64,000 nt of DNA from Atrichornis clamosus. Its lineage: Eukaryota; Chordata; Aves; Passeriformes; Menuridae. Location of the stretch: NCBI GenBank assembly GCA_013400975.1, contig WBMZ01014087.1, forward strand, positions 186,001 to 250,000, given 5' to 3'. Positions 35,191-47,658 of this stretch are shown piece by piece. The stretch's first letter is position 1. Each line of letters starts with the position of its first letter. The notes beneath the pieces were generated by a model. That model searched no databases and was not told the origin of the DNA. It worked only from the letters and a program-made list of their open reading frames with translations. Position numbers and translations under genes: made by a program.

Positions 35191-37965
35191 TTAATAAATG
35201 GAATTTTCCCACACCGGCATTTTTAGCATTCCCAGCTTCAAGGTCACTATGAATAAAATTATTCCCACCTCCTCACCCAATCTACCGGTTTTAACCCTTT
35301 CCTTCCAACAGTAGATAAATAGAGGAAACTGTAGGTTACCTTGGAAAGTGCTGCTGAGCTGTGGAAGCATTATAGAAGGGCAGGTGTAATGCAGAAGACT
35401 GATTGACCTAGAAAGAAAGAACCATCCCATGCAACTGGGTGAGAGTCCAGAGATGGAGGCTTTGATTTTTGGATAAGAGGACATATCTGAAACCCAAAGA
35501 AGAAGCTGCACCTCTGTTTTCCTGCATTGCCTTTTCCTGCAGAAATATAAAACAGAGCTCTTCATGGAAGTGGTTAAGGGCACATTAACCTACACAAGGC
35601 AAAAGCTTCCTAATAGCACACAACCTTCTAAACTTTGAGCTTTAACTCAAGTTTTGTTGTCCATGAAGTTGGTGACCTAAACTAACAATGACAAAATATG
35701 GGCAAGGATGATGGAATATGAAGCCTAATCAAAGTGAGTACTGTCTGATCCCATTATAAATGGAAACAAATCCTTTGTAGGTGTTTGTGTCTTCCAACAT
35801 CTAGGGACTGCAGGGCATGCATAGGTCAAAGCAATAGTCTGCTGCTTCTCAAAGCACTTAACATTGAAAACTGTTTTATCTGCACTAGAAAGGGAAATTG
35901 AAGACAACTGACAGGGATAGTGTTCCCACAGAGAGTACTTGTCAACTATAAAATGCACCACTGGTTTAAAATGAAAGCCTATATTGTTTTATATCAATAA
36001 ATTGATATGTTTATCAGGGACTTAATTCATCACAGATGTGGTAAAAATGGTAACGTGTCTCAAACTGTTAAAACTCAGAGCTAGAAAAAAAGAAATACAA
36101 AAAGAAATGGCAGAAGTGATGTGAAGAATAAGAACTCAGAAAAAAAGCATTAAAGTGACTCAGAGAACAGGAAAAAAAGCCCCACTTACTGCGAGAAGGT
36201 CAAAGAAAATTAGTGGATACCAATTAATGATTAAAGCATGTGCAATTAGAACATTGTAAGAAACAAATAGGGGTAATTTCTTCGACCACTGGTAATACTA
36301 CTTGGTTTTGATAATAATATATAAAAAAACAAATTTAAGAAATGCAAAGGGGATGGAGTTAATGCAGCCTGAGGGAGAAGATATATTCCTGCTTCTAAAA
36401 TATTGATCAAACTCATAAATTCAACTGCTTTACATTCACCATAAATCTGTTGGTTTTCCTAAGTTTTAAGGATGTATTCTTTAATTTTAAAAGACAAAAT
36501 TATATATATATGAAAAATAATTACATCATTTAAATTTAGTCAAAGATAAAAGTGAAAGTTAATTAAAAATTTTCCAAAAGATGTGTTTTGACAAAAAGAA
36601 AAATAACTCTCTTCTGTATAGAAAGGAAGATGAAAACCTTAAAATATGGTGCAGTGTAGGACATAGAACACATACTAAAAATCTGAAATATCCAGGTTTG
36701 ATCAAGAAACTTGAAACAAGGAACATATATTTCCTGCATGCAAACAAGTTAAGCATCAGAACAATGACTGAGAAGAGAAAAAGACCTCACTTACTCTGTT
36801 TCAGTAGAAAAAAAGTTGAAAATTTCCAAATGAGTGAAGTATAACTTATGTCATACTTAAAAATTTACTTTGAGTAGAAGGGAGTAATTAGCTGATACAG
36901 TCCATACATGAATGAATGAAAACATGTATTTCACTTTAATAGAGCTTTAAAAAAAATAGCAAGTAATAGAACATTAGACTCTTGCTCACTTCTAGAAGTA
37001 ATAAAACATGCTGTCATGAGTTTTCTCTGTATTATTCAGGCAGAATGAAAAGCTAAAAATTGTAAGCAATTCATTCATGCCTTTGGGGAAATAAAAGAAA
37101 TGAATGTAAATAGAGGTTTTAAATGAGTTTATGTCCTGCCTGACCTTTGCAAAAAGCCCTTACTTAATAATACCAACACAGAAGATTATCAAATAAATTA
37201 GATTTGTCCAAACACAGTTGCATAGTTTTGAGTTCCATGTAATTATGAATATAAGATTCATTGTTAGTAGTGACTGATAGTAGTAACGTTTAGTCTAAAT
37301 CAAATCCTCTATTGTAGGGAAATATGCACATTATCAAGAGAGCATTCTTGCCTTGAACTGTTTACTACATCCCAGAAACACTTATATAGGAGATTAACTT
37401 CATGCATCTATGTAGTCCCACTGTTCATCTGATTTTGTGCTTGGTGTCATTGTAATCAGATATATTTACACTTAAAAGATATGAGTCTACATAGACAAGA
37501 CAAATAAAAAGCAAGGGAAAAATATATTTTCCTCCTTATGTAAAGAAGGAGCTGAGAAACTACTCAAGGCATTAGGTTATGGTTTTGCTGTAATCATATT
37601 TCCAGTTAATTCTTGGAAATCATAACTGGAATTCAAAATGAAATTAGTGCATGTAATGGCCTGCATCTGTTCTGTGAATTCAGGTTTCCTTTTAAAGCCT
37701 GAGTAAAAAAAAAAAAAGGTAATTTCTGTCCTTCTTACAGAGAGGGGACACACTACATTTCAGGGCTCTCAGAAAACTTCTGGGTATGGTAATTCAAAAA
37801 TATCCTCTGGTAGCTATGGAAAGAAATTGAGTCACAGTCTCACCAAAATGCCTCTCTTTATTTTGTGTTCTGATGTTTAGACCCAGGAAATTCAGATTCT
37901 GGATTTAACTGTGTAATTCTACAGACAGTAAAATATACACAGTACTATAATTATTTTCTGCACTT
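35191..37965. other. AT-rich non-coding DNA, nothing recognised
   Basis: About 2.8 kb. The 130-codon minus frame (35191-35583) has no domain and no homology I recognise. Short AT repeats near 36502-36512. Confidence 0.5.
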
Positions 37966-38068
37966 TTTTGGGGTTTGGTTTCTGGTTTTAAGGTTGGGGG
38001 GGGGTTTTTTGTTTGGGTGTTTTTTTTTTGTTTTGGGTTTTGGTTTTTTTTGGTTTGGGGGGCTTTTC
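37966..38068. repeat. T/G-rich tract with multiple G-runs
   Basis: Almost pure T and G on the plus strand. G-runs of three or more occur at 37970-37973 (4), 37996-38004 (9), 38015-38017 (3), 38035-38037 (3) and 38057-38062 (6), separated by T-rich stretches including 'gttttgggttttgg'. Loops are long, so quadruplex potential is weaker than at 34995-35011. The Lys/Pro-rich minus-strand frame 37951-38157 is a composition artefact. Confidence 0.8.
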
Positions 38069-39236
38069 GGTAAATATGTTTTCAAATGATGCACAAAAAA
38101 CCCCCAAATTAATAAACTCTGGAGTTGAGAGGAATGTAAGGGTTCCAATTCAGCCACTGGAAGTCAAATGCTGAAAACTTTAGAAAATAATGGAATTTTA
38201 ACCTAAAAACAAACTTTCGTCTTAGATAAGACTAAATATACTTTATATCTTGTCACAGACAAGGGGGAATATCAGGAAATGGGAAAAAAACCCCGGGTTA
38301 TACATATGTCTGTTTTAATTGTCTCTGGTAAAGATAGAAGAAAGACTGTGCTGCACATTGGAGAGAGTTTGGCTTTGGAAAAATCCTCCTCTGGAAGCGT
38401 ACTTTAGATAGAGTAGGAGCTGTGCTTCTGGTAGACTCAGGTTTCTTGAAATTGCTTAATAGGAACTGTGGGTGCAATGATGTTAAAGATACCACAGCTT
38501 TGAATGAAATCCAGTAGAAATCAAATCTCTAAGCAGAAGTGCACAGAGGCCCAGATTCCACCCCAGCTGCAGTGCCTTTCTATTGACTTGCTCCAGACTT
38601 TTAGAAGCACTAAGCCAGTAGAAGACTGCTGGAAAAATCCCAGGTGGAAATTAGGCCATCTGAGTCTGCACCACAGACTGCAGATGACTGCGTCACAGTA
38701 GGTTATTAATTCACTGTCAAAACCCAGTGGCAAAGAGACAAAAAGCAAAAGCTTGCTGGCAAAGGAGAAAGTGAATGAAAAGAGTACTAAAAATGAAATA
38801 CTTTCTTTTATCATATGTGTATAAGGCATACCTCTTCCTAGGGAAATATTATTGGGAACATTACTTCAGGGCATTACTCCATAATGAAGTTTGTTATCCT
38901 CTCCATCATCACAGATGCATATTTGGCCATTCTGTCTCCATCTCATCAAGTACATACTCAATGATAGGGTAGAAGAAACGAAGACAAAAATTTTTGCCTT
39001 GTTTCCAACATGTTTGATGTGAACTCACTCTGAGATCTGAGGAAATCCAGTGAAATAAATTGTGACACATTTAATGCTAAGGATTAAAACATGCACTTGT
39101 GAATAATTTATATCATTTGCCCACAACCAAACCTGAATATTATCATTACCTTTTCAATTTTCCTTCCTTTTCCAGTGTTGCTCTTAATTCTTTGAAAGTA
39201 CGTGAGTCACTTTTGAAACATTCTAAAACAGACTTA
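38069..39236. other. Non-coding DNA, nothing recognised
   Basis: About 1.2 kb without recognised features. Frames of 65-102 codons on both strands around 38298-38829 overlap one another and show no domain. Confidence 0.5.
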
Positions 39237-39345
39237 TGAAATCATAGCTCATAGAATTAAAGGGACTGGAAAATACTTCCAGAGGTCACCAGGTCCATCT
39301 TTTGTAATTAAAGCTTGGCCAATATAGAGAGGTTTTCTCATAGTC
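39237..39345 (-). mobile_element. CR1 LINE, very short 3' terminal remnant, antisense
   Basis: The plus strand reads 'gaaatcatagctcatagaat', then 'gactggaaaatacttcc' and 'agaggtcaccaggtcca'. This matches the complement of a CR1 3' end in which the tail is followed by a 'GGTTGGAAAAGACCTCTGAG'-like sequence. Similarity fades after about 100 bp. This is a third 3' end type in the window. Confidence 0.6.
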
Positions 39346-41067
39346 AACTAAGCTTTTTTTACTTTTTTTAATTCCAAAATACTACTACATGTATTTTCTT
39401 CTTTCAGGAAGTTTATGGTCTCAATATACAAGGTGAAATGCTAACTGGATATTAATATCAGGGAAAAGTAACAGACTGGCTTACCATAATGTACAAGAGC
39501 TGTGCATTAGCAGTATACAAAGGATTGTTATGATTCATATCTGGATTTCTGAGGCTTGAATGAGGTCTCTGTCCTTTCTGAGATTAAATGTGGGAGGGTG
39601 AGAATAGAATACAATAAAGTTTAAACAAACAGTAAAACCTGTTGCATTAACCCACTAATTTTCTTTGAATTGTAGGGTTATTCTTTCTTCTTTTTATTTT
39701 TGTGATTTAAATTTAAGAAATTATTTGTAATGTACTGGGAAAAGAGACGTGAAAAGCAACTTTATTTCACTTTTAGTCGCACCAATGGCTCGTGTCTTCT
39801 TTAAAAATCTTTTGTAATGTGGAATATTAAAACCAGATGCCTACTTCTTCAGATGAGTTGAAACTTTCAGCATGAGGATATGTTTGAATGCAGCATTACC
39901 ATGGCTTTTGCTCACTGCCTGATATGCACATGACAAAAGAATTGTTTCAACAGCAAAATATTTTCAGAGAAAATCTGCATTTTGAAAGGCATATCACTGC
40001 TAAAATACTGTACACTGGCATCTTGTTACCCATGTGTTTCAGTTCCAGCATGAAGGAGGATATAACAGAAAAGCTATCATCTTTGCTGCAGAGGAGTATC
40101 AGGTGATATATAGGGAGGAGCTGGACAAATAAGCTTAATAGACTATCTGTAAGGCTGATCCCTTAAATGTAAATTATGGCAACTATCAGGAGGTTTCCTG
40201 TGATCCCAGTGAGCTGTCATGGTGGCTGGGAGATAATATGATGCTGTGTAAGTTTTATGTCTCCTACTTCTCAAAGTAGATAAGCAGTATTTCTAATCTG
40301 CCATAGTCCGTGGGCAACCATACTGGAAAGGTATCATACTGGATGCAAAACAGTATTTTGGTCCTCATTTGGCTTTGGTTTTCTTCTTATTCTTCTTTGG
40401 CTCTTGAGGCCAGCTTGTTTTTCATAGTTTCTGAGACATGGATCACTCTGAAAGTTACTCTTTTACTGTACTGTTTCAGCTGGATTTGTTGAGATTGGTA
40501 TCTGTGGTCAGCTATGTCTGCTGGAGGGCTCCTATGAAGTAGTAGTGTGGTACTAAACTGAAGCCTACAGCCAAATAACAGTGACGAATAATACCAGATC
40601 ATAAGCAGTACCTAAACTCTAAAAAAAAAAAAAAAAAAAAAATCAGTGGAAAGATATATATATATCTGACAAGAAATTAAGGTTTGTTCTCAGCTTCCAT
40701 ATAAGTTTGTCCTTATTCCCGCATTAGAGTCACCTGTTTGCACTGGTTTCTGAAAAGAAATAAGGGACTGCATACTGGTTATTTATCAGTTCATTAGTAG
40801 ATTCTCTATTTGTAAACTGTGGGATGGATAGAAACAGGCTGTTACACAAATATTTATTAGTATTTTATATACACTCTTTAAGAATCACCTTGAATGATTG
40901 CATTTTATCCTCTGGAGGTAAATTTAATTATTTTAAAAGTCATTTCAGATAGAGAAACAAAATCAACTGTTCACGAACCTATGGTAATAATTTAGATATC
41001 TCAAATACCACAAACTGTTATAGGATCTAATTAAGCTACCATTACCCTACAGAAATCTTCTAAGGAG
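39346..41067. other. AT-rich non-coding DNA with a 22-bp A-run
   Basis: Contains a pure A22 run (40621-40642) followed by a short TA alternation near 40653-40664. I looked for a retrocopy or LINE upstream of the A-run and recognised none, so it is treated as a simple repeat. Frames up to 72 codons are not supported. Confidence 0.55.
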
Positions 41068-41835
41068 TGTTGTGGTTTGACCCTGGCTGGATGCCATGTG
41101 CCCACCAAAACCATTCTATCAATCCCCTTCTAAACTCCACAGGGGAGAAAAAATATAACAAAAAGCTCAGTGGTTGAGATAAGGACAAGAAGAAATCACT
41201 CAGCAATTATTGTCATAGGTAAAACAAACTCAGAGAAATTAATTTAGTTTATTATAAAGCAAATCAAAGCAGAGTAATAAGGAATAAAATCAAATCTTAA
41301 AACACTTTCCTCCCATTCTTCCCTTCTTCCTGGGCTCCACTTCCAACTCCTCTACCATTATCCCCCAGGTGGCACATGGGCATTGGGAATGGAGGTTGTA
41401 GTCAGTTCATTATGTCCTGTCTCATCCAACCTTTCTTCCTCATACTCTTCCCCTGCTCCAGCATGAGATCCGTCTTATGGAAAACAGTTCTCCATGAGCT
41501 TCTCTAATGGGAGTCCTTCCCACTGGTTGCAGTTCTTCACAAAGTGACCCAGTGTGGGTCCCTCACAGGGGTCACAACTCCTGACAGCAAACCTGCTCCA
41601 GTGTGAGCTCCTCTCTCTCCACTACGCCACAGGTCCTGTCAAGAATCTTCTCCTTCATGGAATTTCCACGACCTCCTTCATTCATCCACCTGCCCCAGGA
41701 TGGGCTGCTGTTGGATATCTGCTCTGCCGTTAACCTCCATGGGCTGCAGGGGACAGCCTGCCTCACTGTGGTCTTCACCACAGGCTTTCTTTTGTGTTTA
41801 GCAGTTTTGCAACTCTTCTGTAGTTGCAACAGCCT
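41068..41835 (-). mobile_element. Avian ERV LTR (ERVL-like), antisense, 5'-truncated
   Basis: The plus strand begins 'tgttgtggtttgaccctggc', the complement of an LTR 3' end finishing in '...accacaaca'. It runs through 'ggttgagataaggacaag', 'taatttagtttattataaag' and repeated 'gctccag.gtg' / 'cttcccac..ggttgcag' blocks to about 41835. There similarity is lost, so the upstream end of the LTR in element sense is missing. The shared 'TTATCTCAACC' block and terminus place it in the same broad LTR group as 57803-58385. No internal retroviral genes are seen, so this is a solo LTR fragment. The 123-codon frame 41603-41974 crosses the LTR and is not a gene. Class assignment is from memory. Confidence 0.8.
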
Positions 41836-42689
41836 CTTAATTAATATTAGTCAAGCCATAAAATGCTTTCTCAAATACCCATGTTTTCTGAAAAGCTACA
41901 CCTATTCCATAATTACTAGGGAATGGTTATTCAATAGTTGGGTTATTTTTACAAAAGCAATTCAACCTTTATGATTAAAACCACTGGCAAACTTTGTGTC
42001 TGATTACAGTTCTATGTTAAAATAAAATAATACATCAATAAAAGCAGAGTTCCATTCCACAGCTCCCTGATTTCCTAAAGCAGAAATTTGAAGCACAGAT
42101 ATAAAATGAATGAAAGACAAATTAAATTCTAGTATTGCCCTGTTTGAAAAAAAAGTGATGACTAATCTTGTACCCATCTACTTATTGTGGATTCAGTATT
42201 TAAACTTTTGAAATAACAATTTGGAAATCCTTTCAGTACAGATAGAAGTTTTGAGATATTTATACTCAGAATTAATTCTGCATTATGCCTAGCTTAGAAG
42301 AATAGACTTGCCCTTACATTACAATAATATTTTTATTGAAGAACAGTTAATATTAGCTTGTATGAGATACCTAAAGTGCTTCTCCTTAAATTTTCAGGTA
42401 TTTCTATAAGGCAGTGGTCAGACAAAATTTCTTATAAAGATGGTGACTTTTGAGCAAAGGCAGGCATTCCTGTTGTTCTCATCTCCTTGCAGACAAAAAA
42501 AAAAAGGGTGTAAAACATCATTAAATGTGTTAGAATTTTTGGCTTGCTTTAGAAGAGCTCCATTATAATGATATTTTTACTATGCAGGGTTTTTTTCTAC
42601 ATCTATATGAAGCAATTTAAAATTGCTAAACTGTGGCAACAGGTAGTAAAATTCTGTTATTATTTCTCAGCTCTCTGTTAGGTTCACCC
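41836..42689. other. AT-rich non-coding DNA, nothing recognised
   Basis: About 850 bp, no features apart from a short A-run near 42496-42506. Confidence 0.5.
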
Positions 42690-42925
42690 ATCAAACACTC
42701 ACAAATAAAGTTAAAAAGGATATATTAAACAAGTACTTTTTCTCAGAGAAAAACACAGAGGCATAGAAGTTAAAAGATCTGAGAATCCTGTGGGACAGGG
42801 ATGCCCGGGTGAGACAGCAGCAACGAGATCGATGCTGGGTTGAACCAGGTCGCAGGAGACACCCTGGCTGGTGTGACTGGGGCAGGGCCAAGGCTGGGCG
42901 CACTTTTTGCAGTATTCAAAGACAA
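42690..42925. other. Short GC-rich block in AT-rich DNA, unclassified
   Basis: From about 42785 to 42905 the sequence is strongly GC-richer than its surroundings, with several CpG ('gcccgggtg', 'caacgagatcgatg', 'gtcgcagg', 'gggcgcac'). It is preceded on the plus strand by 'aataaag' and 'atattaaac'. The pattern resembles part of an LTR, but I cannot assign family or ends. Frames on both strands (42809-42997 plus, 42691-42903 minus) are short and not recognised. Confidence 0.3.
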
Positions 42926-45094
42926 AGTTTAAGTGTCATCTTCCTCAGTCTTACAGACACAAATTTCATGATTTGGACTTACAGCTCAGAGGAATAAGAT
43001 TTCCTTGTATTTGGTCTAAGTAACCTTTCAGAAATTGCAATGGAATACTATGCCTCATACAGTCTTAAAAATATTGAAGTATAATCACCTTCATATATTT
43101 CCATGCGTATCTCCTATATGGCAAGACTTTGCATACTGCAGGTGTACACATTAGTCTTGTTTAAGCCTAGTTCAAATTCAGTGAAAATGATTTAGGAATG
43201 TTACCTGTTTCACTTAATTCAATATACCAAATGACAAGAAAAAAAAGGACAGTATTCTTAAAAGGTAATTACAGAGGATAGAAGTTTTAAGCAACATGAT
43301 GGTCACTGCAGTCCATGATTTGGTCCTTTAATGAGCCACCTACATCTTTCCACTTGAGTAGGTGTGGTTCATATGCATTACTTTTTGTTGAGACTATACT
43401 ACAAGAAGGCACAAATTGTTATTTTTCTAGAAGCAAGCCCAAGTTTTCTGATTTATAGGCCTGCAGGCATCTGTCACTTTTGGGAGTCCCATAAAGAATT
43501 CAAAACAACATCACCTCAGGGCTGTTTCATATTGAGTAATTTACCTGAATTGGATCTACTTGGCTGTTCTTCCTGGCACCAACCCCACTTTTCCTCTTTG
43601 CATTCAAGTTGTGTAATACTTGAAGCAGCAGCTAAACACCTGTGTGCTTCCATGTTAAATATAAAACAGATGAGAAATCCTGTAAAGCAGTTAGCCTTAC
43701 AAAACCAGTAAATAGATTAATACTACTGAAAATTAGATTACCATGTAGAATTAGTGCAAGAAGACAAACTATTTTTGCCATACATAAGATGGCTGGGAGA
43801 ATCTTAAATTTGTAAGAGATTCTTCAGTTCAATGAAGGCACTAAAAATACTGATATTTTTGTGTATGTTATGTTCAATAAATTTGCAAAAGGACTTCTCT
43901 AATTTCTACCAAGCTAAAGATCTTTCAAGTGTAGTATGTTCCTTTCCCAGCCTTGCAGCACAGGAGAAACTGAAAACCAAAGAAAGAGATTCAGAATCAT
44001 AATATTATCCAAGGTAGCCTAAACTGACATCACAGCCAAGTGCTAAGCATTCCTTAGAGCTACAATTCAGCCCTGTGAAATAAACCGGGCTGAAAATATT
44101 GATGTCTTTTTTGATTGTCTTGAATTAAAAGCCTCTGAAAGTCAAAATGTATAGTTGCCTAAAAAATTTAAGTAATAATCTAATATTGTTATTAAGGATT
44201 TTTTTCTGTTTTAAGCTTTCCTTTTAAATATAATTACTCCCCATTAATGGTTTAGTTTGACTTTGCTTATCCCTACGTATTCCCAAATGAGAGTTTCTCA
44301 TTTGTTGCCTCTGAACGGGTGCCATAGTTCTTAGAGCATCACTGACTTGAGACCTTAATCTTTACATGAAACAAACAATACACTTTATTTCCAAAAGTGT
44401 AGTAACTGCTAAATTGATAAAATAGAATATACGGTGCCAAAAACATTCTAGAGTAATATGAGTCCTAGTTCATATTCATGGTATCAAAATGAAATACCCA
44501 TGTGATGACCCAATGGAACATAATAAATTGTAATAATAAAGATGAATAACTGCATTCTTTAGAGGTCATGCTTTTTCAGAATAAGCTAAATACATGTTAG
44601 TGCTACATAGAATTCTAAAACAGTTTTCTCTTTGGAAGGAATGTAGCAATGCTTTGAAAACATTCTCAAATACAAAATGCATCTGAGAAATGGTGTTCAA
44701 CTACTAGTCAATGAATATGCTAAGATCAATGCTATCTGTGAATCACTTATAATACTTGTGTCTGAGTCCACATATTGTATAATTCTTGAGCAAATACAAA
44801 CAAATACCCTCTAAAGGACTGAGAATTGAAAATAACTCTCATGCTTACATTTGCAGTTTGACATTTTAACTGCCTTAATTATTTTGAGAATCTTTGTTTC
44901 CTGTTTGACATCTTTGATTCCTGTCCCAGAACCTAATTCAGATGTCCAGTACCCCAGCTATGTCTGTATTGTTAAAGTTATGTTAGTCTAAAGACACATG
45001 TTACATCTCCCTGATCTTGAGATTTAAGCAGATACTAGAAAATTGATAACAAGTATGTGTTTACATGAAATTTTCGATTAGGGTCAACACAAGA
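42926..45094. other. AT-rich non-coding DNA, nothing recognised
   Basis: About 2.2 kb. The 115-codon plus frame (43364-43711) has no recognisable domain and no supporting context. Confidence 0.5.
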
Positions 45095-45582
45095 ATGACT
45101 GGGACCTGTTGGAATGAGTCCAGAGTAGGACCACTAAGCTGATCCTAGGGTTGGAGCACCTCTCCTATAAAGACAGGCTGAAAGAGTTGGGGTTGTTCAG
45201 CTTGGAAAAGAGAAGCCTTCAGAGTGACTTTGTAGCATCCTTTCTGTACCTGAAAGAGGCCTACAAGAAACCTGGAGAGAGAATTTTTCACAAGGGCGTG
45301 TCGTGATAGAACAGAGGGGAATGACTTCAAGATGCAGGAGGGTAGGTTGAGATTAGATATTATGAATGTATTTTTTACTGTAAGGGTGGTGATGCACTGG
45401 AACAGGCTGCCTGGAGAGGTTGTGGACTCCTCATCCCAGAAGCATTCAAGACCAAGCTGGATGGGGCTCTGAGTAACTTGGTCTAGTGGAAGGCTCCCTG
45501 CCCATGGCACAGGATTTGGAATTAGATGAATTTTAAGGTCTCTTCCAACCCAGACCATTCTATGACTTTTTGATTCTATGAT
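45095..45582 (+). mobile_element. CR1 LINE 3' fragment, sense
   Basis: About 490 bp of sense CR1. It begins 'gggacctgttggaatgagtc', then 'gggttggagcacctctcc', 'gttgttcagcttggaaaag' and 'tacctgaaagaggcctac', then 'gatgcactggaacaggctgcc' without stops for part of its length, and the 3' UTR 'ggaattagatgaattttaagg'. It ends in 'tctatgactttttgattctatgat', a nearly intact CR1 tail. The 137-codon minus frame 45558-45145 is the antisense reading of this element and is not a gene. An oppositely oriented CR1 begins only 732 bp downstream. Confidence 0.93.
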
Positions 45583-46314
45583 ATCTAATTAAAGTTCACA
45601 TTTAGCCTATTAGAAGACAGAAAAATATTAAAGGCCTCTTCAGATTTTTGTATAATAATTAAAAGATTTAAAAAAGAAACTTAAAATTTACAGCATGCTG
45701 AGGAGTGCTGGAGGTGGGGAGGGGGCATATTCCTGGAACATTATTGAAATACCTTGTCTCATTTCCAATTATGTGTTAATATATATCACCTGAAACAACT
45801 TGGTTTCATTGCTTCCATCAGTTTGAATTTATAATACAGGAAGACTGACATTCAAATAGAATACATGATATCTTAATACCAGCTAATTATGGTTTAAACA
45901 GATTTAAATGTATTCAGCTCTTTTTTGATCACACAGTGCTTTATTATTTAATGTGAATATTGTCATTCTTCTATAGAAACCATTTTACTCCAGTGAAACC
46001 ATTTCACCATTACATCATTTTTAACTGCTTTATCTTAATGTAGAAATCAGTCTGCATCCTACTCACTTGAGAATTATTACCAGAATCTACTTCACAAAAA
46101 TAGGCACTCTCCTAATGAATTGTTGTGCTGTAAACAGGCGCAGAAATCTCCCAATTTGCCTTTGTTAAACATATTTCCAACTTTCTCTGAATCTTTTTCT
46201 CACTAGGTCATTCCTTTTTGCTAATGGACCTCACATAATTGTCAGTGATGGTCCTATGCTTAAACAGCAGATATTTGTCATAATTCTCTGTTTTATCCTG
46301 AAGAAAGCCCTCCG
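45583..46314. other. Spacer between tail-to-tail CR1 copies
   Basis: 732 bp of AT-rich sequence with a short G-rich run ('ggtggggaggggg', 45713-45725). Nothing else recognised. Confidence 0.6.
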
Positions 46315-47596
46315 TCATAGAATCATAAAATGATTTGGGTTGAAAGGGACTTTAAAGATTTTCTAGTTCCAACGCCCCTGCCATAGGCAGGGACTACTTC
46401 CACTAGACCAGGTTGTTCAAAGCTCCATCTAACCTGGCCTTGAACACTTCCACAGGTGGGTCATCCACAGCTTCTCTGGGTAACCTGTTTCAGTGCTTCA
46501 CCACACTCACAGTGAAGAATTTCTTCCCAATAACAAATCTAAATCTGCTGTCTTTCGGTTTGAAGTCATTCCCATTTGTCCTATCACTATGTGCCCTCAT
46601 CAAAAGTTTCTCTCTGGCTTTCTTGTAGTCTCCCTTCAGTTACTGGAAGGTGCTATAAAGTTTCTCTGGAACCTTGTCTTCTGCAGACTGAAAAACTCCA
46701 ACTCTCTCAGCCTGTCTTCAAGGAAAGGTGCTCCAGGCATCTGACTATCTTTGTCACCCTCCTCTGGACTCAGTTCATCAGGTCCATGTCCTTCCTAAGT
46801 TGGTGGCCCCAGAGCTGGTTGCAGCACTCCAGGTGGGGTCTCACTGGGACAGAGTAGAGGGGCAAAATCCTCTCCCTCAACCTGTTGGCCACGCTGCTTT
46901 TGATGCCACCGAGGATTCAGCTGGCTCTCTGGGCTGCAAGTGCACATTGCTGGGTCATGCTAAGCTTCTCATCCATGAACATCCCCAAGTCCATTTGCTC
47001 AGGGCTGCTCTCCATCCACTTTCTGCCCAGCCTGTGTTTGTGCTTGGGATTGCCCTGACCCAGATCCAGGACATTACGCTTGGCCTTGTTGAATGTTAGG
47101 AGGTTTTCACCTATCAGACCTATCAAGGTCCCTCTGGGTGCCATCCCTTCCTTCCACCATGTTGACAGCCCCACACAGCTTGGTGTCATCAGGAAACCTA
47201 CTGAGAGTGCACTCAGTCCCACTCTCTGTCACTGTCAAAGATGTCAAACAGTGCCAATCCCAATGCCAGTGCCTGAGGAGTGCCACTCATCATTGATGTC
47301 TACTTGAATATCAAGTCATTGACTCAAAATCTTTGAGGGTGACCATCCAGTCAATTCCTTATCTACTTTGTGTGTTTCATGTGTCAAATCCACGTCTCTT
47401 CAGTTTAGAGACAAGGATGTCAGGGAGGACAGCATCAAATGCTGTACAGGAGACCAGATAGCTGAGGTCAGTTTCTCTTTCCTCATCCACCACTGCTCTA
47501 ACCCCATCACAGAAGGCCACCAGGTTTGTCAGGTATGATTTTTCCTTGGTGAAGCTGCGCTATCGCCAGTCACTTCCTTATTTTCCATGTGCTCTC
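46315..47596 (-). mobile_element. CR1 LINE, 1.3 kb, reverse transcriptase to 3' end, antisense
   Basis: Antisense CR1 starting on the plus strand with the complement of its tail ('tcatagaatcataaaatg'). It passes through the 3' UTR ('gggttgaaagggactttaaag') and the C-terminal ORF2 region to the palm/thumb. A minus-strand frame (47222-46917) carries typical CR1 text after the catalytic centre ('LGQGNPKHKHRLG', 'DEKLSMTQQCALAAQ'). The segment from 47280 to 47596 covers the complement of earlier reverse-transcriptase coding, ending at 'cttattttccatgtgctc'. Frameshifts and stops make it dead. It is the most complete reverse-transcriptase stretch in the window. It has the same 3' type as 45095-45582, facing it tail to tail. 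Confidence 0.93.
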
Positions 47597-47658
47597 CATT
47601 TTCTGCTGTAATATGTACAAAGATGTAGCAAATCTTCCAAAATGCCCATTACCTAACT
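47597..47658 (+). repeat. Unclassified repeat, copy A of a 62-bp pair
   Basis: Shares a 19-base identical start ('cattttctgctgtaatatg') and further similarity ('acaaag', 'aatctt.caaaatgcc', 'ctaact') with 48951-49012, same orientation and length. It begins exactly where the CR1 similarity of the preceding element stops. Confidence 0.65.

Noticed and set aside
35191..35583. 130-codon minus-strand frame
   Set aside because: No domain; composition and lack of context fit a chance frame.
40310..40642. Possible processed pseudogene ending in an A22 tail
   Set aside because: The sequence upstream of the A-run matches no gene I recognise, and no target duplication was found.
45145..45558. 137-codon minus-strand frame
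   Set aside because: It is the antisense strand of a sense CR1 element; antisense CR1 often stays open.
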